64,000 nucleotides of DNA from Cryptomeria japonica (GCF_030272615.1 NC_081409.1:243967924-244031923); one strand, 5' to 3'; positions 32,432 through 45,879 are shown, numbered from the stretch's first letter. Numbers and translations are program-made. Notes: generated by a model not told the origin, from the sequence alone.

Positions 32432-35400
32432 CAACTATGTCTGCACTTCTATAGAAGTAAGTGAATTTATTTCTTGTCTGCAACTTCCTCTTTGATTTTT
32501 ATCATGTATGCTCTCGTAAGAAAATTGACTAATGGATTTGTGTGTGTATATTGAATAGGAGGAATAGGGTTTGAAATTGAACCACGGGTGTATTACCGTG
32601 ACAAACAAGGAAACTTGCAGCAATATTCTTCTTGAATGTGTTTTTAATGAGTAGAGCATATGTGGAAAATAGTGTCAACAAAGCAACATGATGAGTCAGA
32701 GTACCTGCAATATGTTTTTCAGAAGGAAACAACAGGTAGGAAGAGAAAGAGGGAGAGTAGAACAGATGATGTCCTGTAGAATGATAGTGGTGGGTATAGA
32801 TATAGGAGAGAGATGATGTCCTGTAGAATGATGTAGTCAAAATTTAGATGAACTTTCATCGGAATTTGGAGTCAAATGCATTAGTGGAGAGAGATAAAGG
32901 AGAGAGATGGAGATGGAGATAATAATCAAATGACATGCTACCATCAACATAACTCCCTAAAGACATATGATATCCTTAAATTATTTGCATGAAATGAGTA
33001 ATCAAAAGTTAGTTACTCTTTCTTTTTCTCTCGCTCTAAGCATTTAATTTAGGTGTTAAGTTGAAATTTATTTTATTATATAAATTAGAATAAAATTCAA
33101 ATATAAAATTATTCTATAATAAATAAAATTTAAATAAGACAAATATATAAATTCTAATATCTTTTAATTATTGTTTATAATTTCATTGAAAAACATAAAT
33201 AATTAGAATACAATTTTAACTTAATTAAAAATCAACCCTTAAAAGAAGTGGAAGAATTAGAATAATTAAATAAATAATAGAATATCTAGTAATAATAAAA
33301 TAATATTAAAAGAAAATAGTAAGAAAATAAAGATTTTAATTCAAAATATAATTATTCTATCATAATTAAAACTTTAATAAGACAAATAATTATAGATTAA
33401 ATTATAACAATTTTTAACTATTATAAAAAAGACATAAATAATTAAAATAAAATTTAATCTTAAATGTATATATTTTTTATTTTTTATTATAAAGATCTCT
33501 TTTTTTAAATTAATTTAAGCGATTAATTCTATAGTCTTCATTCTTCTCCCCAATTTTAAACTATTGATTTTAATAAGTAGGTGGTTCACTTCATATAGGG
33601 AATTCTTCGACATAATAATTATAATATAACAAAAAATTTATAGTGAAAATATATATATTTTTCTTAAAAGCATAATCTTAATTTAATTTAATTTTTTTAT
33701 ATAATTATAATAATTAAATTAATCTCAAATATAATTACTAATTTGTAGTATAATATTATATTATATTTATATTTATGTAATATTATTATAATTAATTTTA
33801 ATAAAACAACTATTAATAATTATAAAAGTGAAAATAGACATTTTTAAAATAACTTACTGAAAAATGTTTAAATTTATGACTAAAAGTTATTAAATTATTT
33901 TGCATAGTATAATTGGTTTTATTATCTATATTTTGAGATAAAAAAATAATTATTAAAATTTATATGTTTATTTAGAAAAAATATTTTATTTACAATATTA
34001 TAAATGATAAAAAATGAAAAAAAACTATTTCAAATAGACATTTCAGTTTTTCAAATACAAAGAAATTAAAAAAAAAAAAAACTTAAAAAAATCTATCATC
34101 CCTAAAAAGTAATAATCACTTTTGATTGGTGCAAACTAATTGAATAAATCAGCTTCATGAATGAAATAGTATTGCTTATGACAAATACTAATAATATATT
34201 TATTAGTTAAAATATTAGAGTTAGATATATAATATTAAAAATAATTTAATTCTTATCATAAATCTCATTAAATCATATCTTGAACATACCCAAAAATTAA
34301 ATAATATGTACCATTTCACCTATTTTGGATGCAAGATCAAATAATTTTACTTACGATTTTTATTGTTAAAAAATTAACTTTGAAATGGATCAAATTGTTA
34401 TAGTAGCTTTGAAATGGATAAAATACCTTAGTTTTTTGCCTTATTTTGTAACCACAAGATGATGAAACTTAGTTTTCAAACTTCAATACTAGAATTATTT
34501 TCACACATAGGAATGAATAGCTTTGTACTAAAATATTTGGACTTTAAGGTGAAATGTTGAATATATGAGAGTCTATGATGTAGGACAACAAAAGTTTGCA
34601 TGCTTATCATAAGTCTTTAAGTAAGCTTACAGAGAAGAGAATATTTTTGTTTTTAATGAATACATTTTATATATTTGTTAAATTTAAGTGAATATTATTT
34701 TTAATTCATGAATTGGAATATTTTTGTATTTGGGAATTGAATTTATTTTGAATTTGTCAATTGAGTTATCTTTAATGTCTTTATGGAACCCGCACTAATC
34801 TATTAGTCATGTCCATCTCCATAATATCTATATTTTTGTATTTGGGAATTGAATTTATTTTGAATTTAGGAATATGTTGACATAGAAGGTAGTTATGGAG
34901 GATGGAAAATTTAATATATTTTCTTATTAAAACCAAAATTATCTTGTTTCAAATTATTATAATGATCAATCTGATATGAATTAAATCATCCTATTTTCTT
35001 CCTTACACTTCACTCACTTCAACTAATAAAGTAATTGAATATAAAATATATATTTTTCTTACAATTTAATCAATTAAAACTCACAATAAGAAAGTATTAT
35101 AAATAATTAGAAATAGTGAAATTTAGATATTAATAAATAAAAAATTAATATCTTAACCATTTCAAACATAATCAAAGTACTAACTATTAAAATTCAATTC
35201 AATTTTTCATTAAAAGGAGTCATTAATTAAAAGATCCAACCTTCTAATCTAAAACAAACTTAAATTTTGCAATAACCTAAAATTTAAGAAAGTCTAAATT
35301 ACTTGATGATAACAAAATATGTTATAGCAGCTCTAAAGATTTTTAGATGTGAACAATATTAAAGATTTAAGTGAGAAAATTAATAAATATATTAAGTGAT

Positions 35401-36734
35401 CTTCATTGATTGTTATAGTATTGATCACTTAAGAAAAGGGAATCTATAGTGGTGTAGGATAACTTTGTGCTTCTCAAAATATGCTAAGTCATCTTTATTG
35501 GTGTATTGATGTTGTATCACATAATTGATTGCTTTTTTTAAATTTAGAGAAATCTTTTTGGAGATAAGAATTGACATGATGTTTTAGTGCACCACTATAA
35601 GACTCATTTTGTCCACCTAGTATAATATTTATTGAAATTCCCCATTATTATAGGTCCCTCTCCCCAATCATACAATTTTTGTGTGGATATGATATGTTCT
35701 AAAAACACACATTTTTCTTATGTTATTCTATTGGCTAGATTTGAAAGAAATTTTATGATTTGTTATACAACATTATACATTATTATTTAATGAGATATCA
35801 TTGTGGAAGGAGATAATTGTTGGTAGATTATTATCTAGAAGAAGCGTTTCTTAAAATGGTGTGTCCATATATGGTATAAAAAATCTCACATAAAGTAATA
35901 AAAACTAAGAGAAAAGATATTGTATCTGATATTTGGAATAATATAATATATTTTAGAATGAAGTAAGCTCTGATGTACATTGTGCATTTTGCCCTGGAGC
36001 ATATAATGCAAATGACAGAAAAAAGGTTTTGGTGTGTAAGAGTTTATTCTTTATTGATAATAATTTCTAAAGAAGAAAATTACATAAACAAATGCACACA
36101 CTAAAAGAGAAGAAGATGAATAACAGGGTGAGTGGACGCATCTATTCTCGTTTCAAAACGACAGTATGGATTGACTAACATGCGTGTTAGCCGGGCATTT
36201 TACACTGTCGATTTTGCAATAAACGGCTGTGATTGACTAACCTGTCGCTAACACGCTGTACGAAAGATCTGTTTTGAAGCCAGAATAGCTTCAGCCAAAT
36301 GAAATGGATAAGTCGTGATAGGCATTCAATTATAATTCATGTTGTTATTAAAACCTCTTTTTAAAAAGCAAAAACATGTGTTGGGTATACAAGACTATTT
36401 CATATTGAACAGAAGAAATTTAATGTCTCAAGATATCAATGAATGAATGTATGCAAGACTATTTCCATATTTTCCAAACTTATTTTCTTCTCTCAAATGT
36501 AATAATTGTCACAATAAAACAAAACACTACAGGCTGAGAACTTTACAGTACATTTATATTTTCTAGTGCTGGTCAGTTCCTTTGTACTAGTGCACTCAAT
36601 GCTTGACCAGCATGTAATGCTCAAATATTCATACTAAGTAATGGACTGCCTATCTAATTTAGTCCATTTTGCTGTAGGTAATGGACTATCTATCTAATTT
36701 AGAATGTTTTGTTGTAACTCGGATGCTTTAACAG
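32432..36734. other. AT-rich interval upstream of the recognised FAR exon
   Basis: Very AT-rich from 33,040 to 35,400 with many short A/T runs and no coding signal. Near 36,165-36,260 the word GATTGACTAAC occurs twice beside GTTAGC/GCTAAC words. The N-terminal FAR exons (Rossmann GXXGXXG region) were looked for here and not found. Confidence 0.4.
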
Positions 36735-36914
36735 ATATATGTTCGAAGTTATCCAGACATTTAAGAGGCATTTATGGAGGACAGTTGGAGGAATTTGTAC
36801 TGACAAAACTTGTACCTGTTGCTGGTGATGTAGGAATTCAAGTTGATGTGGCTGAAAAGCTTGCACACAATGTACAAATAATTTTGAATTCTGTATCACT
36901 TCATTTGATGCCAG
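36735..36914 (+). other. FAR exon upstream of the 19.4-kb intron
   Basis: An acceptor (GCTTTAACAG) precedes and a donor (CCAG|GTAAGT) follows. The frame encodes DICSKLSRHLRGIYGG, then LEEFVLTKLVPVAGDVG and DVAEKLAHNVQIILNS. This fits the FAR segment between the NADPH-binding region and the YDVAL exon, where family members read roughly KLVPVxGD...LA..I...V.IIxNSAANT.FDERYD. After IILNS the frame shifts: the +1 frame reads TSFDA and ends AG, exactly what the next exon needs. Confidence 0.8.
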
Positions 36915-37039
36915 GTAAGTTATTAATCTCTGACATGCTATAAATATTATATCTTATGTTAAAAGAGTTTGTTGGGATATGAGCAGGTGTATTATAGTCT
37001 TTTGACCTCTTTAAATCTGACAAACTTTATTTCGCCCAA

Positions 37040-37879
<840 letters not shown>

Positions 37880-38887
37880 AAATGATTATAACTATGTTGC
37901 AAATATGCATATCAACTCCCAAAAATTTATGTTTAACCTACAAACTTGTGAGATGCAGTCTCTCTGCCAGCTCCATTGGTTTCGTACTTCCTTGCGGACT
38001 TTTCGTAGTCAATACATTGCAGGCAATAAATACTATTTAAAATACTTCATATTAAAAAATGATTTTAGTAGAACATTTTTATTACGTTTCAAACTTATAT
38101 TATGTACGTCATTTGTTTTATTAATGTCAAAATTTTAATCAAATATATCTCATATTTAAGTTTTGTTTTACGTGTGTGATGTGATGTTCAATAATATTTT
38201 TACAAATTAAATCACTCTGATTAAATTTCGTATGTATTGAAGCATCTAGGTAAAAACAATATAATTGCGAAAGAAATAAAATTTAATAGTTTTTAATATA
38301 TATATATATATTAATTAAAATTAAAATTGGAATAATAAATATAATATTTATTTTATTTTAAATATAAATTTAAACTCTGTTAGTATATATCCAAATCTTT
38401 TTTCATTTATTTTTGTAGTGATTTTATAGATTGATTAATTAAATGTTATAATAAATGTAAAATTTAAATAATAATAAAACTGAAGTAGATAAATATTAAA
38501 AAATTAAATGAAAAAAATGGATATCAATTTACATAATCTAAATTTATTTTTAAAATAATATAATAATTATATTGATTATTATATTTTCTATTTTTTATTA
38601 CAAATTTATATTATGGTGATTGCGAAAAACTCAAAAATAAAATTAGAAATAGACATTTGAATAGCAGAATGAAATAATAAAGAATTAACTTAGAAAATAC
38701 GAGTTGTGTTGTGCGAATAACATAGGCTAAAAAACTTGATCTGTATTATTCATTGAAAAGAATTTTATGATCAATGTACATATATAAAAAAATTACTCAC
38801 AGTCTTCACCGATCAAGAAAGTTATAAACTAGTAGTTTTAAACTTAGAGTACCACGCTTTCATTTTTTTTTAAAAGTCAAACACTGC
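37880..38887. other. AT-rich intronic sequence, nothing recognised
   Basis: Lies within the FAR intron. Short open frames only; plastid similarity upstream of the chlN start is not evident. Confidence 0.4.
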
Positions 38888-39415
38888 ATGAGTTGTAGTC
38901 TATCATGGGTCTCTATGACCTCCTCTATCTCTCACTTTTGCCCCCCTTCATCTCTATCTTCACATCTCTACCTCTTCCTCTATTTATATCTCATTATCTG
39001 TCTTTCTCTCTTATTCATTCCATCTCTCCCTCCACCCCCCATGCTCTCTCAAAGCTACATATATATGCATATCTCTCTCTATATATCACTTCACATATAT
39101 CCATCTTTCTATCTCTCCACCTACCCCTAATTCTCTCTCTATTTTTTCCTCTCCCCTTCCATTTGTCCCCCCCACCTCTCTCTCTCTCTCTCACTCACTC
39201 ACTTGGGCCTCTCTCTTTTTATTCATATCTCTCTACCTCTCTCATTATCTCTCTCTTATCAACTCCATCTCTTTTACTCTCCCTATCCTTCTCCATATCC
39301 CTCTTTATCACTCTCTCCCCTCTCTATCTATTAAGTCATCTTTCCCTCTCCCTCCCCTCCCTATCTATCACTATCTTTTCATACCCTTCTCTACCTCTAT
39401 CTCCTTACATCTCTT

Positions 39416-39450
<35 letters not shown>

Positions 39451-40010
39451 CATCTATATCTTGATTTCTACCTCTCACTTTCTCTTCCCACATATCTCTA
39501 TCTCCCTCTATTTCTCTCAATCTCTATTTGTCTATCTTTGCTTCTCTATGTTTGTATGTCTCTCTATCTATCTCATTGTCTCTCTTTTTCTCTCTCCCTC
39601 CCCCTCTTCGTCTCATCCAATCTCTACCTCCCTCTATATCCCCTATTTATATTCTATCTCTCCTCTCTCTCCCTTTCTCTTCCCATGTATCTCTATCTCT
39701 CTATTTCTCTTTCCATATATCTTTCTCAAATCTCCCTCTTTATCTCTACTTCTCTTTGTTTGTATCTCTCTCTATCTATCTCTGTCACTCCCTTTCTCTA
39801 CCCCTCTCTCTCTATATCCTTATATCTCTTTATATCTCTATCTCCCTATATATCTCTATCTTTATCTCTCGTAATGCCTCTTTGCATCTATTTTTGTCCC
39901 TCTTCCTCTCTCCTTCTAACTTAATTTCTACCGATATCTTCATTTGCCCCCTCTCTATTTGCATACATTTGTTTCCCTGTGTCTCCCTCTTCCTCCTTTT
40001 TAGACATTTC
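38888..40010. repeat. 1.1-kb pyrimidine-rich tract (CTCTATCT/CCCTC type)
   Basis: The plus strand is almost entirely C and T with scattered A, built of CTCTATCTCT, CTCCCTC and TATATCTCT words and a pure (CT)n run near 39425-39450. It lies within the FAR intron, pyrimidine-rich on the sense strand. Long open frames here (up to 339 codons) are Ser/Leu/Pro/Tyr low-complexity artefacts. Confidence 0.9.
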
Positions 40011-41870
40011 AATAATATAGTGTTGCAAGCTTTTATGCAAGACATTAATTGAACCAACATTAAACAAACAATTTGTTTGCATTGTAAGTGTCATTCACAT
40101 TTAATGTTCCATTACATACCAATGTGCACACAAGGTATCATGATAAGCAGAACAACATATAAGATGAAATCACAAATGCATCAAGAATGGGGGCACAAAG
40201 CAAAAGACATCACTAATCATGTGAAAGGTCATTGTTACCTTTGTTGCACAAAGAATATTTTCTAAATGGCATGCCAATTGAACTCGTGTTGCACAAATGT
40301 ATGCAACTAATAGAATAAATTTATTCCTAATTGACCATCCACACCTCTTCGGCGTACCCATTGCACACCAAGGTGCAATTGCTAGTATATATTATTTGTA
40401 TATCAGTAGGGAAGGAGTCAACTTGTGGTTATTGTAATTTGTTAATTAAAAGTTCATTTAAAAAAATATATTGGGTCAATAGTTGTTCAGCTGAGAAAAA
40501 AGTTATTAATTAGAAGTGATTTTATTGATATCCATAGTATGTGATCATTGTATCATTTGTACATAAGTCTTGGATCAATTCTACAAATTTGTGGTGGTCA
40601 AAGTGAATGGTTAAGGAGGCAATGGAGAATATGTATCAGACTTCACTTCAAAATGATCACTTTATAATGGATCCTCCTGCATTCGTTATAGCTTAGAAGC
40701 CTAAACAATAAGTCACATATAAAGAAGAGAAAAAATAATCATCAAATCTAAGGTACCTTCTGTTGGAAATGTGCCTCGAATTAACTTGATTTGTGTTCAG
40801 GTTGGTCGGTATAACCTACCTCGATGGAATAGCTGAAGAACATGATGTATCCTTCTTCATCGGAGCTCAGAGAAGTAGGTTTGAAGTCATCCCGATGACC
40901 CGATGAAGTCGTCTTCTCATTGGGGTAGCATCGGCTATCGGGTGGACCTATTCGGCGTTATGCTGATACCCAATGGAGTTGCCTTAGGGTAAGTGCACCA
41001 AGATGGTGAGCAAAAAGGGGGGTATAAGTGGCCACTTGTTTTGTTTTTTTGTTTTTTTTTTTCTGAAAATAAGTAAACCTGAACTTCAAAGAGCTATTTG
41101 AAGGTCATGCACTCAAAACTAGGAGTTGAGAAAAGAATAAAAATTGTAGTACTCTGAATCTAGTTTCTAAACTACCAACTGTTTTTAAAATTGGATAAGA
41201 TTAAGAAGGTCAAACCTTTCACGCACGAAAAACTGTTCTTGATTTTTTCAAAAAAATATAACATAGTTGTTTTCGTGCACTGCACAAAATATATAGTTAG
41301 ATTTAGTATTTTGCAAAACCATTTGGTAGGATGATAGGTAAGAGTGATATCTATAATTTGTGTATTTTTTTGTAATTTTCCGTCGAGTATTTTATTTTTT
41401 ATGATTTTTGGAAGTGACCGCATCCTGAAAATTTGGTACCTGTTCGTGCGTTGGGCATAACTTGCATCAAAATAATAAAAAATGCAAATTTTTTTTTTTG
41501 AAGTGTATAGAATCTAGTGTAGAACAATAATATATAATTTATTTTGAATTTGGTCAAGTATATCAAAAGTTATTAAAAAAAATGGTAAATATACGTCTGT
41601 GAGGACTGTCAAGGCACTGATAAAGAAAATTAAAGTTTACTATGCTAATGTTGTCCAAAAATTAAAAAAATTATATGGTCAGAAAACTAAGAAGATGTGT
41701 GAAATTATGGTGGTAATTTTAGAGATACTCACTTGATCATTTATAAACCCGATGATGATGAAGTCAAGAAATCATGGTGGAGGATGAAAAAACGTGTAAA
41801 GGAACAAAAAAGGGGGGAAAATGGGCTTGCAAGCCTTAGGGTTGTTTTCCAACCCTCTTACCAAGCCAAA

Positions 41871-42030
41871 AACCGCACGGGTTTTGAAGAACCAAAAGTA
41901 CTATTCGCAGTTCTAAATAACCCGTACGGGTTATGAAGAATTAGAAATATTTTTTTTTGTTTCACAAAACCCGTATGGGTTATGAAGAACTAAAAACATT
42001 TTTTTTTGTTTCACAAAACCCGTACGGGTT
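41871..42030. repeat. Subterminal palindrome cluster, left side
   Basis: AACCCGTACGGGTT or one-base variants at 41871-41883 (shortened), 41919-41932, 41968-41981 and 42017-42030. The last three are 49 bp apart with the shared trailer TATGAAGAA and a preceding poly-T, so they form a short tandem array. Confidence 0.85.
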
Positions 42031-42186
42031 ATGAAGACATAATAATGTATGCTTGTAAACTTACAATTTACTACAAATAGTTTAGACATACCTAGATAAT
42101 ATGTGTTTATGTATGTATATATGCATATCTATAGTTATATATACATATATTTATATAGATATATGTATATATGTTTGTATACATGC

Positions 42187-42356
42187 ATGTACCTCTTCTT
42201 TTCCTCTCTCTCTCGTCTTACTTCCCCCATCATTGTCTTTGTCTATTCTGAGCCCTAATTATCTTCCTTGAGTTCTATCTCATCTCTCTCCCCCTCACAC
42301 TTCTCTATTTTTCGATTCTCTCACCCTTTTCTCCTTCTTGTTCTCTCTCTACCTCA

Positions 42357-42424
<68 letters not shown>

Positions 42425-43079
42425 TATCCTATCCTATTCTCACCCTCTCACCCTTCTCTCTCTTTCTCTCACCCTCCCTCTCCCTCTCCCTCTCCCCCCT
42501 CTCCCTCCCCCTTTCATTATCTTAAATCTCTCTTTCTCTCCCTCTCTCTCTCCTATACTCTCTCTCTCTCTCTCTCCCTCTCCCTCTCTTTATCCTATTC
42601 TCCCCATCTCTGCCCTCCCTCTCCCTTCCTCTCTCCCTCTCCCCCTCTCCTTTTCCCAATCTCCCTCTCTCTCCCTCTCCCCCTCTCCTTTCCCCAATCT
42701 CCCTCTCTCCCTCCCCCTCTCCTTCTCTCCCTCTCTCCCTCTCCTTTTCCCAATCTCCCTCTCTCTCCCTCTCTCTCTCCCCCTCTCCTTTTCCCAATCT
42801 CCCTCTCTCTCCCTCTCTCTCTCCCCCTCTCCTTTTCCCAATCTCCCTCTCTCCCCCTCTCCCCATCTCCTTTTCCCAATCCTCTCTCTCCCTCTCTCTC
42901 TCCCCCTCTCCTTTTCCCAATCTCCCTCTCTCTCCCTCTCCCCATCTCCTTTTCCCAATCTCCCTCTCTCTCCCTCTCCCCCTCTCCTTTCCCCAATCTC
43001 CCTCTCTCCCTCCCCCTCTCCTTCTCTCCCTCTCCTTTTACCAATCTCCCTCTCTCTCCCTCTCCCCCTCTCCTTTCCC

Positions 43080-43152
<73 letters not shown>

Positions 43153-43163
43153 TTTCCCAATAC

Positions 43164-43218
<55 letters not shown>

Positions 43219-43237
43219 TTTCCCAATCTCCCTCTCT
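42187..43237. repeat. 1-kb polypyrimidine tract with (CA)n and a CCTTTTCCCAATCTCC minisatellite
   Basis: Contains (CA)25 near 42374-42423, then CT-rich tandem units each ending CCTTTTCCCAATCTCC or CCTTTCCCCAATCTCC (about fourteen of them from 42650 to 43230), and long (CT)n runs at 43083-43150 and 43168-43215. Long open frames on both strands are low-complexity artefacts. Confidence 0.9.
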
Positions 43238-43819
43238 GGTAACAGGATTGGTGAAAAGAGCACATATTTCAGCTTTAACTATGCCCTTTTTCTTCACTTG
43301 ATCATATGACAACCCATCCGCATAAAATGTTTGACATATATCCCTCCATGAACCCCATTTCGTAACCTCCCTAGATACCTCATTTGCATTATTAGCTATT
43401 GTTTCTAGTGTTTTGGCAAGGGTTGAGTGGTGCTCAAGCCTAGAGGTCCTCAACCTATTCACCAATATAGAAATTTGGGCACTATTTTGTGTAAGACAAT
43501 TGATGAGATCCTCTTGTGTGGCATCTACATGATCTAATGGAGGACGTGGAGGGTTTCGGGGTGGTGGTGGTTGTTGAGGAGCAGCATTTTCAGGATTTTG
43601 AGGGTTTTCTTGTTGCTCTTGTGCAATGTTAATAGGGTTTTCTTGTGTTTCTTGTGCAGGAGGTCTTTGTTGTCTATTTCATTTTTGGGGATTGCTTGAA
43701 GAATCTAACATCAAATTAATAAAAACAAAACTTAAATCAATTAAAAAACCCTAATTTAATTAAAATGCAAAGAAAAATAATCAAACAAATCAAATCTTAC
43801 CTGTTCGACGAGGTGCCAT
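43238..43819 (-). pseudogene. Unidentified gene fragment inside the TIR element
   Basis: Minus strand: ATG 43819 opens MAPRRT, with a GTAAGA donor at 43800 and an acceptor at 43705 rejoining in frame (DSSSNPQ). A TGA follows a few codons later. A Pro/Gln/Asn-rich stretch comes next (PPPPRNPPRPP), then a helical part (LAKTLETIANNANEVSREVTK, WGSWRDICQTFYADGLSYDQV). Coding likelihood ends at the polypyrimidine tract. I do not recognise the family. It may be a transposon-encoded DNA-binding protein or a captured Gag-like piece. Confidence 0.45.
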
Positions 43820-43864
43820 TGTTGAAAATTGCTCTCGGTGATGGGAAAATAAAAAATAGTTGCA

Positions 43865-44117
43865 AACCCGTGCGGGTTCGATGCTTTTTTGGCTTCTCCT
43901 TGCTGTTGTTCCATGGGTTTTGGCGTTGAAAATGGCCAAAATCTGTGGCCTACACAAAAGAAATATGTTTCTCAAAACCTGTACGGGTTTTGAGAAACTT
44001 TAAATTTTTTTATTTAAAAAAAATGTTCCGAACTTTTGGTTTTTTTTATTGTTTTTTCTCTAGGCTTGGTGTTACCAAGCCTAGCACATTTTTGAAATTT
44101 TAGAACCCGCACGGGTT
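43865..44117. repeat. Subterminal palindrome cluster, right side
   Basis: AACCCGTGCGGGTT (43865-43878), AACCTGTACGGGTT (43976-43989) and AACCCGCACGGGTT (44104-44117): the same palindrome as the left cluster, spaced about 110-130 bp. Confidence 0.85.
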
Positions 44118-44221
44118 ATGAAATTTTTTTTTTTTTTTGGCATGTGGCCACTTTTCTGTTCACCATCTTGGTGCACTTACCCCTTAGGTTGACATTGGCT
44201 ATCGGGTGAGCTTGGTTAGTG

Positions 44222-44990
44222 TTACATCGATGACCCGATGAAGTCGTCTTCGGTAATCGAGATGTCATTGGCTATCAGAGGAGCTTGTTGAATGCTCTGC
44301 CGATACCCGATGGATCCGCTTTGGTCAACTTCGGTGTTATTAGGGATCAGGGTAGCCAGTTTAGGTGTGTTTTCGATGACCCAATGAAACTGACCAAGTG
44401 GTGGGGCCCGACAAAGAAGAGCTTCATTCCAGGCAGTTAGTGAGGTCGTGCTAAGGTGGCAGGGCAGGGACTCCGGAGCCAATCAGGGGGTGCCACGTGG
44501 CAGAGTGCAGAAAGAGAGATCAAGCAGGTCAAGGAAGATTGGACGATCGGGATAGCTGTTTGGTTGTCTTGTCGATAACCCGATGGAATTGCCTTCGGTG
44601 ATCGGGGTATCATCGGATATTGGGATGACATGATTGGTTGCTACACCAATACCCGATGAGTCTGCCTTCGTTGGTATCGGGGATCGGGGTATCCAGTTTG
44701 ATTGTCTTGCCGATGACCCGATGAGGTCGTCTTCGGCGATCGGGTTGATATCGGCAATCGGGTTGACAAGATGGAAGCTACACCGATGACCCATAGAGTC
44801 GCCTTCGGCGATCGAAGTATCATCGGAGATCAAGATGACATTGTTGGGTTATGTCAATGGTCCGATAGAGTCACTGTGATGTCATCGGGAGATCGGGTCT
44901 ACCTGTTGAAGGCTATCCCAATGAGCCGATGGAGCCGACCTGTTTGGAGTCACATTAGTGGAGTCGTCTACTGGTTCATTGGGAGATTGG
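44222..44990. repeat. ~73-bp degenerate tandem repeats in LTR (CGATGACCCGATG core)
   Basis: Units opening with CGATGACCCGATG or variants (CGATACCCGATGG, CAATACCCGATGAG, CAATGGTCCGATAG) start near 44228, 44301, 44374, 44573, 44647, 44711, 44784, 44855 and 44919. Most are 64-74 bp apart. Many contain CTTCGGNGATCGGG midway. A non-repeat spacer of about 130 bp lies at 44,400-44,540. The same array is in the 3' LTR (47,690-47,960 and 52,306-52,930). Confidence 0.8.
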
Positions 44991-45774
44991 AGCAACGCAT
45001 TTGTGGTCTTTTTGATGGTTGATGGAGTAGAGACTAACTACAGGTGTGCGCTCGAACCGAAGTCCAAAAGGTGAGCACTTGGACATTGATGATGGTCTTG
45101 TCAGTGTATATGAATATGAACCGAACTGACTTCTTGGTGCATGTGGGATATTGTGTTTCTCATGAATGCAGACCGACGCAGACAGTTAGATGTCTAACCG
45201 ATTGGTGAAAACTGACAGTTGAATGGTAGACATGGAAGATGTAATCAAAGTAGCCAGAGGAAACTGAAACAAAATGTTGGTTAGGTGGATGGATGTTACT
45301 GAATGACAAACGGTTGGACTCCATAACGGTTATGCCTAACTGATACGATGTAATTTATGGCTGATATATATGTTGCCAGAGATGTAACCGATGATGAAGT
45401 GAGGTTACTGTGTGACGTATGGTGTGGAGTCCCGTATGTTGGAAGCATGAGTGTGTCTGCATGAGGTGAGAACAGAGTAGCAAGAATAGAGTTTTGAGAT
45501 CAGAGTCTGGAAAAGAGGATCTGATAACTTTATTGTAATCACGTTGTTTGCTGAATAAAGTGATTTCTCTTTGGTGGTGGGTTTTTTACTCGTAAGGTTT
45601 TTCCCATGTATATCTGGTGTCTATCTCTGATGCTATTCTATCTGGTTCATCTTAATCTTATGTTTGTGTTTATTTTAATGTACTGCAAATTGAAATTGAA
45701 ATACTTCCTTGCTTGCTAATCCCCTTAGAATTGACGATAGGAGAGCGTTTTCCGCGCTTGGCTTTCCTTACAAG

Positions 45775-45787
45775 TGGTATCAGAGCC
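45775..45787 (+). promoter_or_regulatory. Primer-binding site, tRNA-iMet type
   Basis: TGGTATCAGAGCC, a perfect initiator-tRNA complement, two bases after the 5' LTR. Confidence 0.9.
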
Positions 45788-45879
45788 ATTTAGTTGTGTT
45801 ATCCTTGTTGGGTAGGGCTGTTTTGTGTCAATTTTGTTTTCAATGGGAGTCTGGCAGAGTATCTAGTTTGCAGATTGAG

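Larger units (their letters stand above)
40988..44181. mobile_element. TIR DNA transposon (3,194 bp) nested in the 5' LTR
   Basis: The ends are inverted: GGTAAGTGCACCAAGATGG at the left and its complement at 44163-44181, about 22 bp matching plus a shared AAGTGGCCAC further in. Compared with the uninterrupted 3' LTR, the insertion duplicates CCTTAG (40982-40987 and 44182-44187). The exact TSD length is ambiguous by a base or two because terminal G/C bases overlap. Seven AACCCGTACGGGTT-like palindromes lie in both subterminal regions. The interior holds a minus-strand gene fragment and about 1 kb of CT-rich satellite. The superfamily is not assigned. Confidence 0.8.
40761..45772 (+). repeat. 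5' LTR (interrupted by TIR element)
   Basis: Parallel to 47558-53655 apart from insertions. It resumes after the TIR element at CCTTAGGTTGACATTGG, matching CCTTAGGTTGACATCGG of the 3' LTR near 47781. Confidence 0.9.

Noticed and set aside
28651-36734. N-terminal FAR exons with the Rossmann GXXGXXG motif
   Set aside because: Looked for TGATGFLAK-like coding and found none; they may lie outside the window or be lost.
38888-40052. Open frames of up to 339 codons across the pyrimidine tract
   Set aside because: Products are pure Ser/Leu/Pro/Tyr low complexity, open in several frames at once because CT repeats lack stops.
42268-43309. Open frames of 85-323 codons on both strands in the CT/CA satellite
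   Set aside because: Ser/Leu/Pro on one strand and Arg/Glu/Gly on the other reflect only the repeat.
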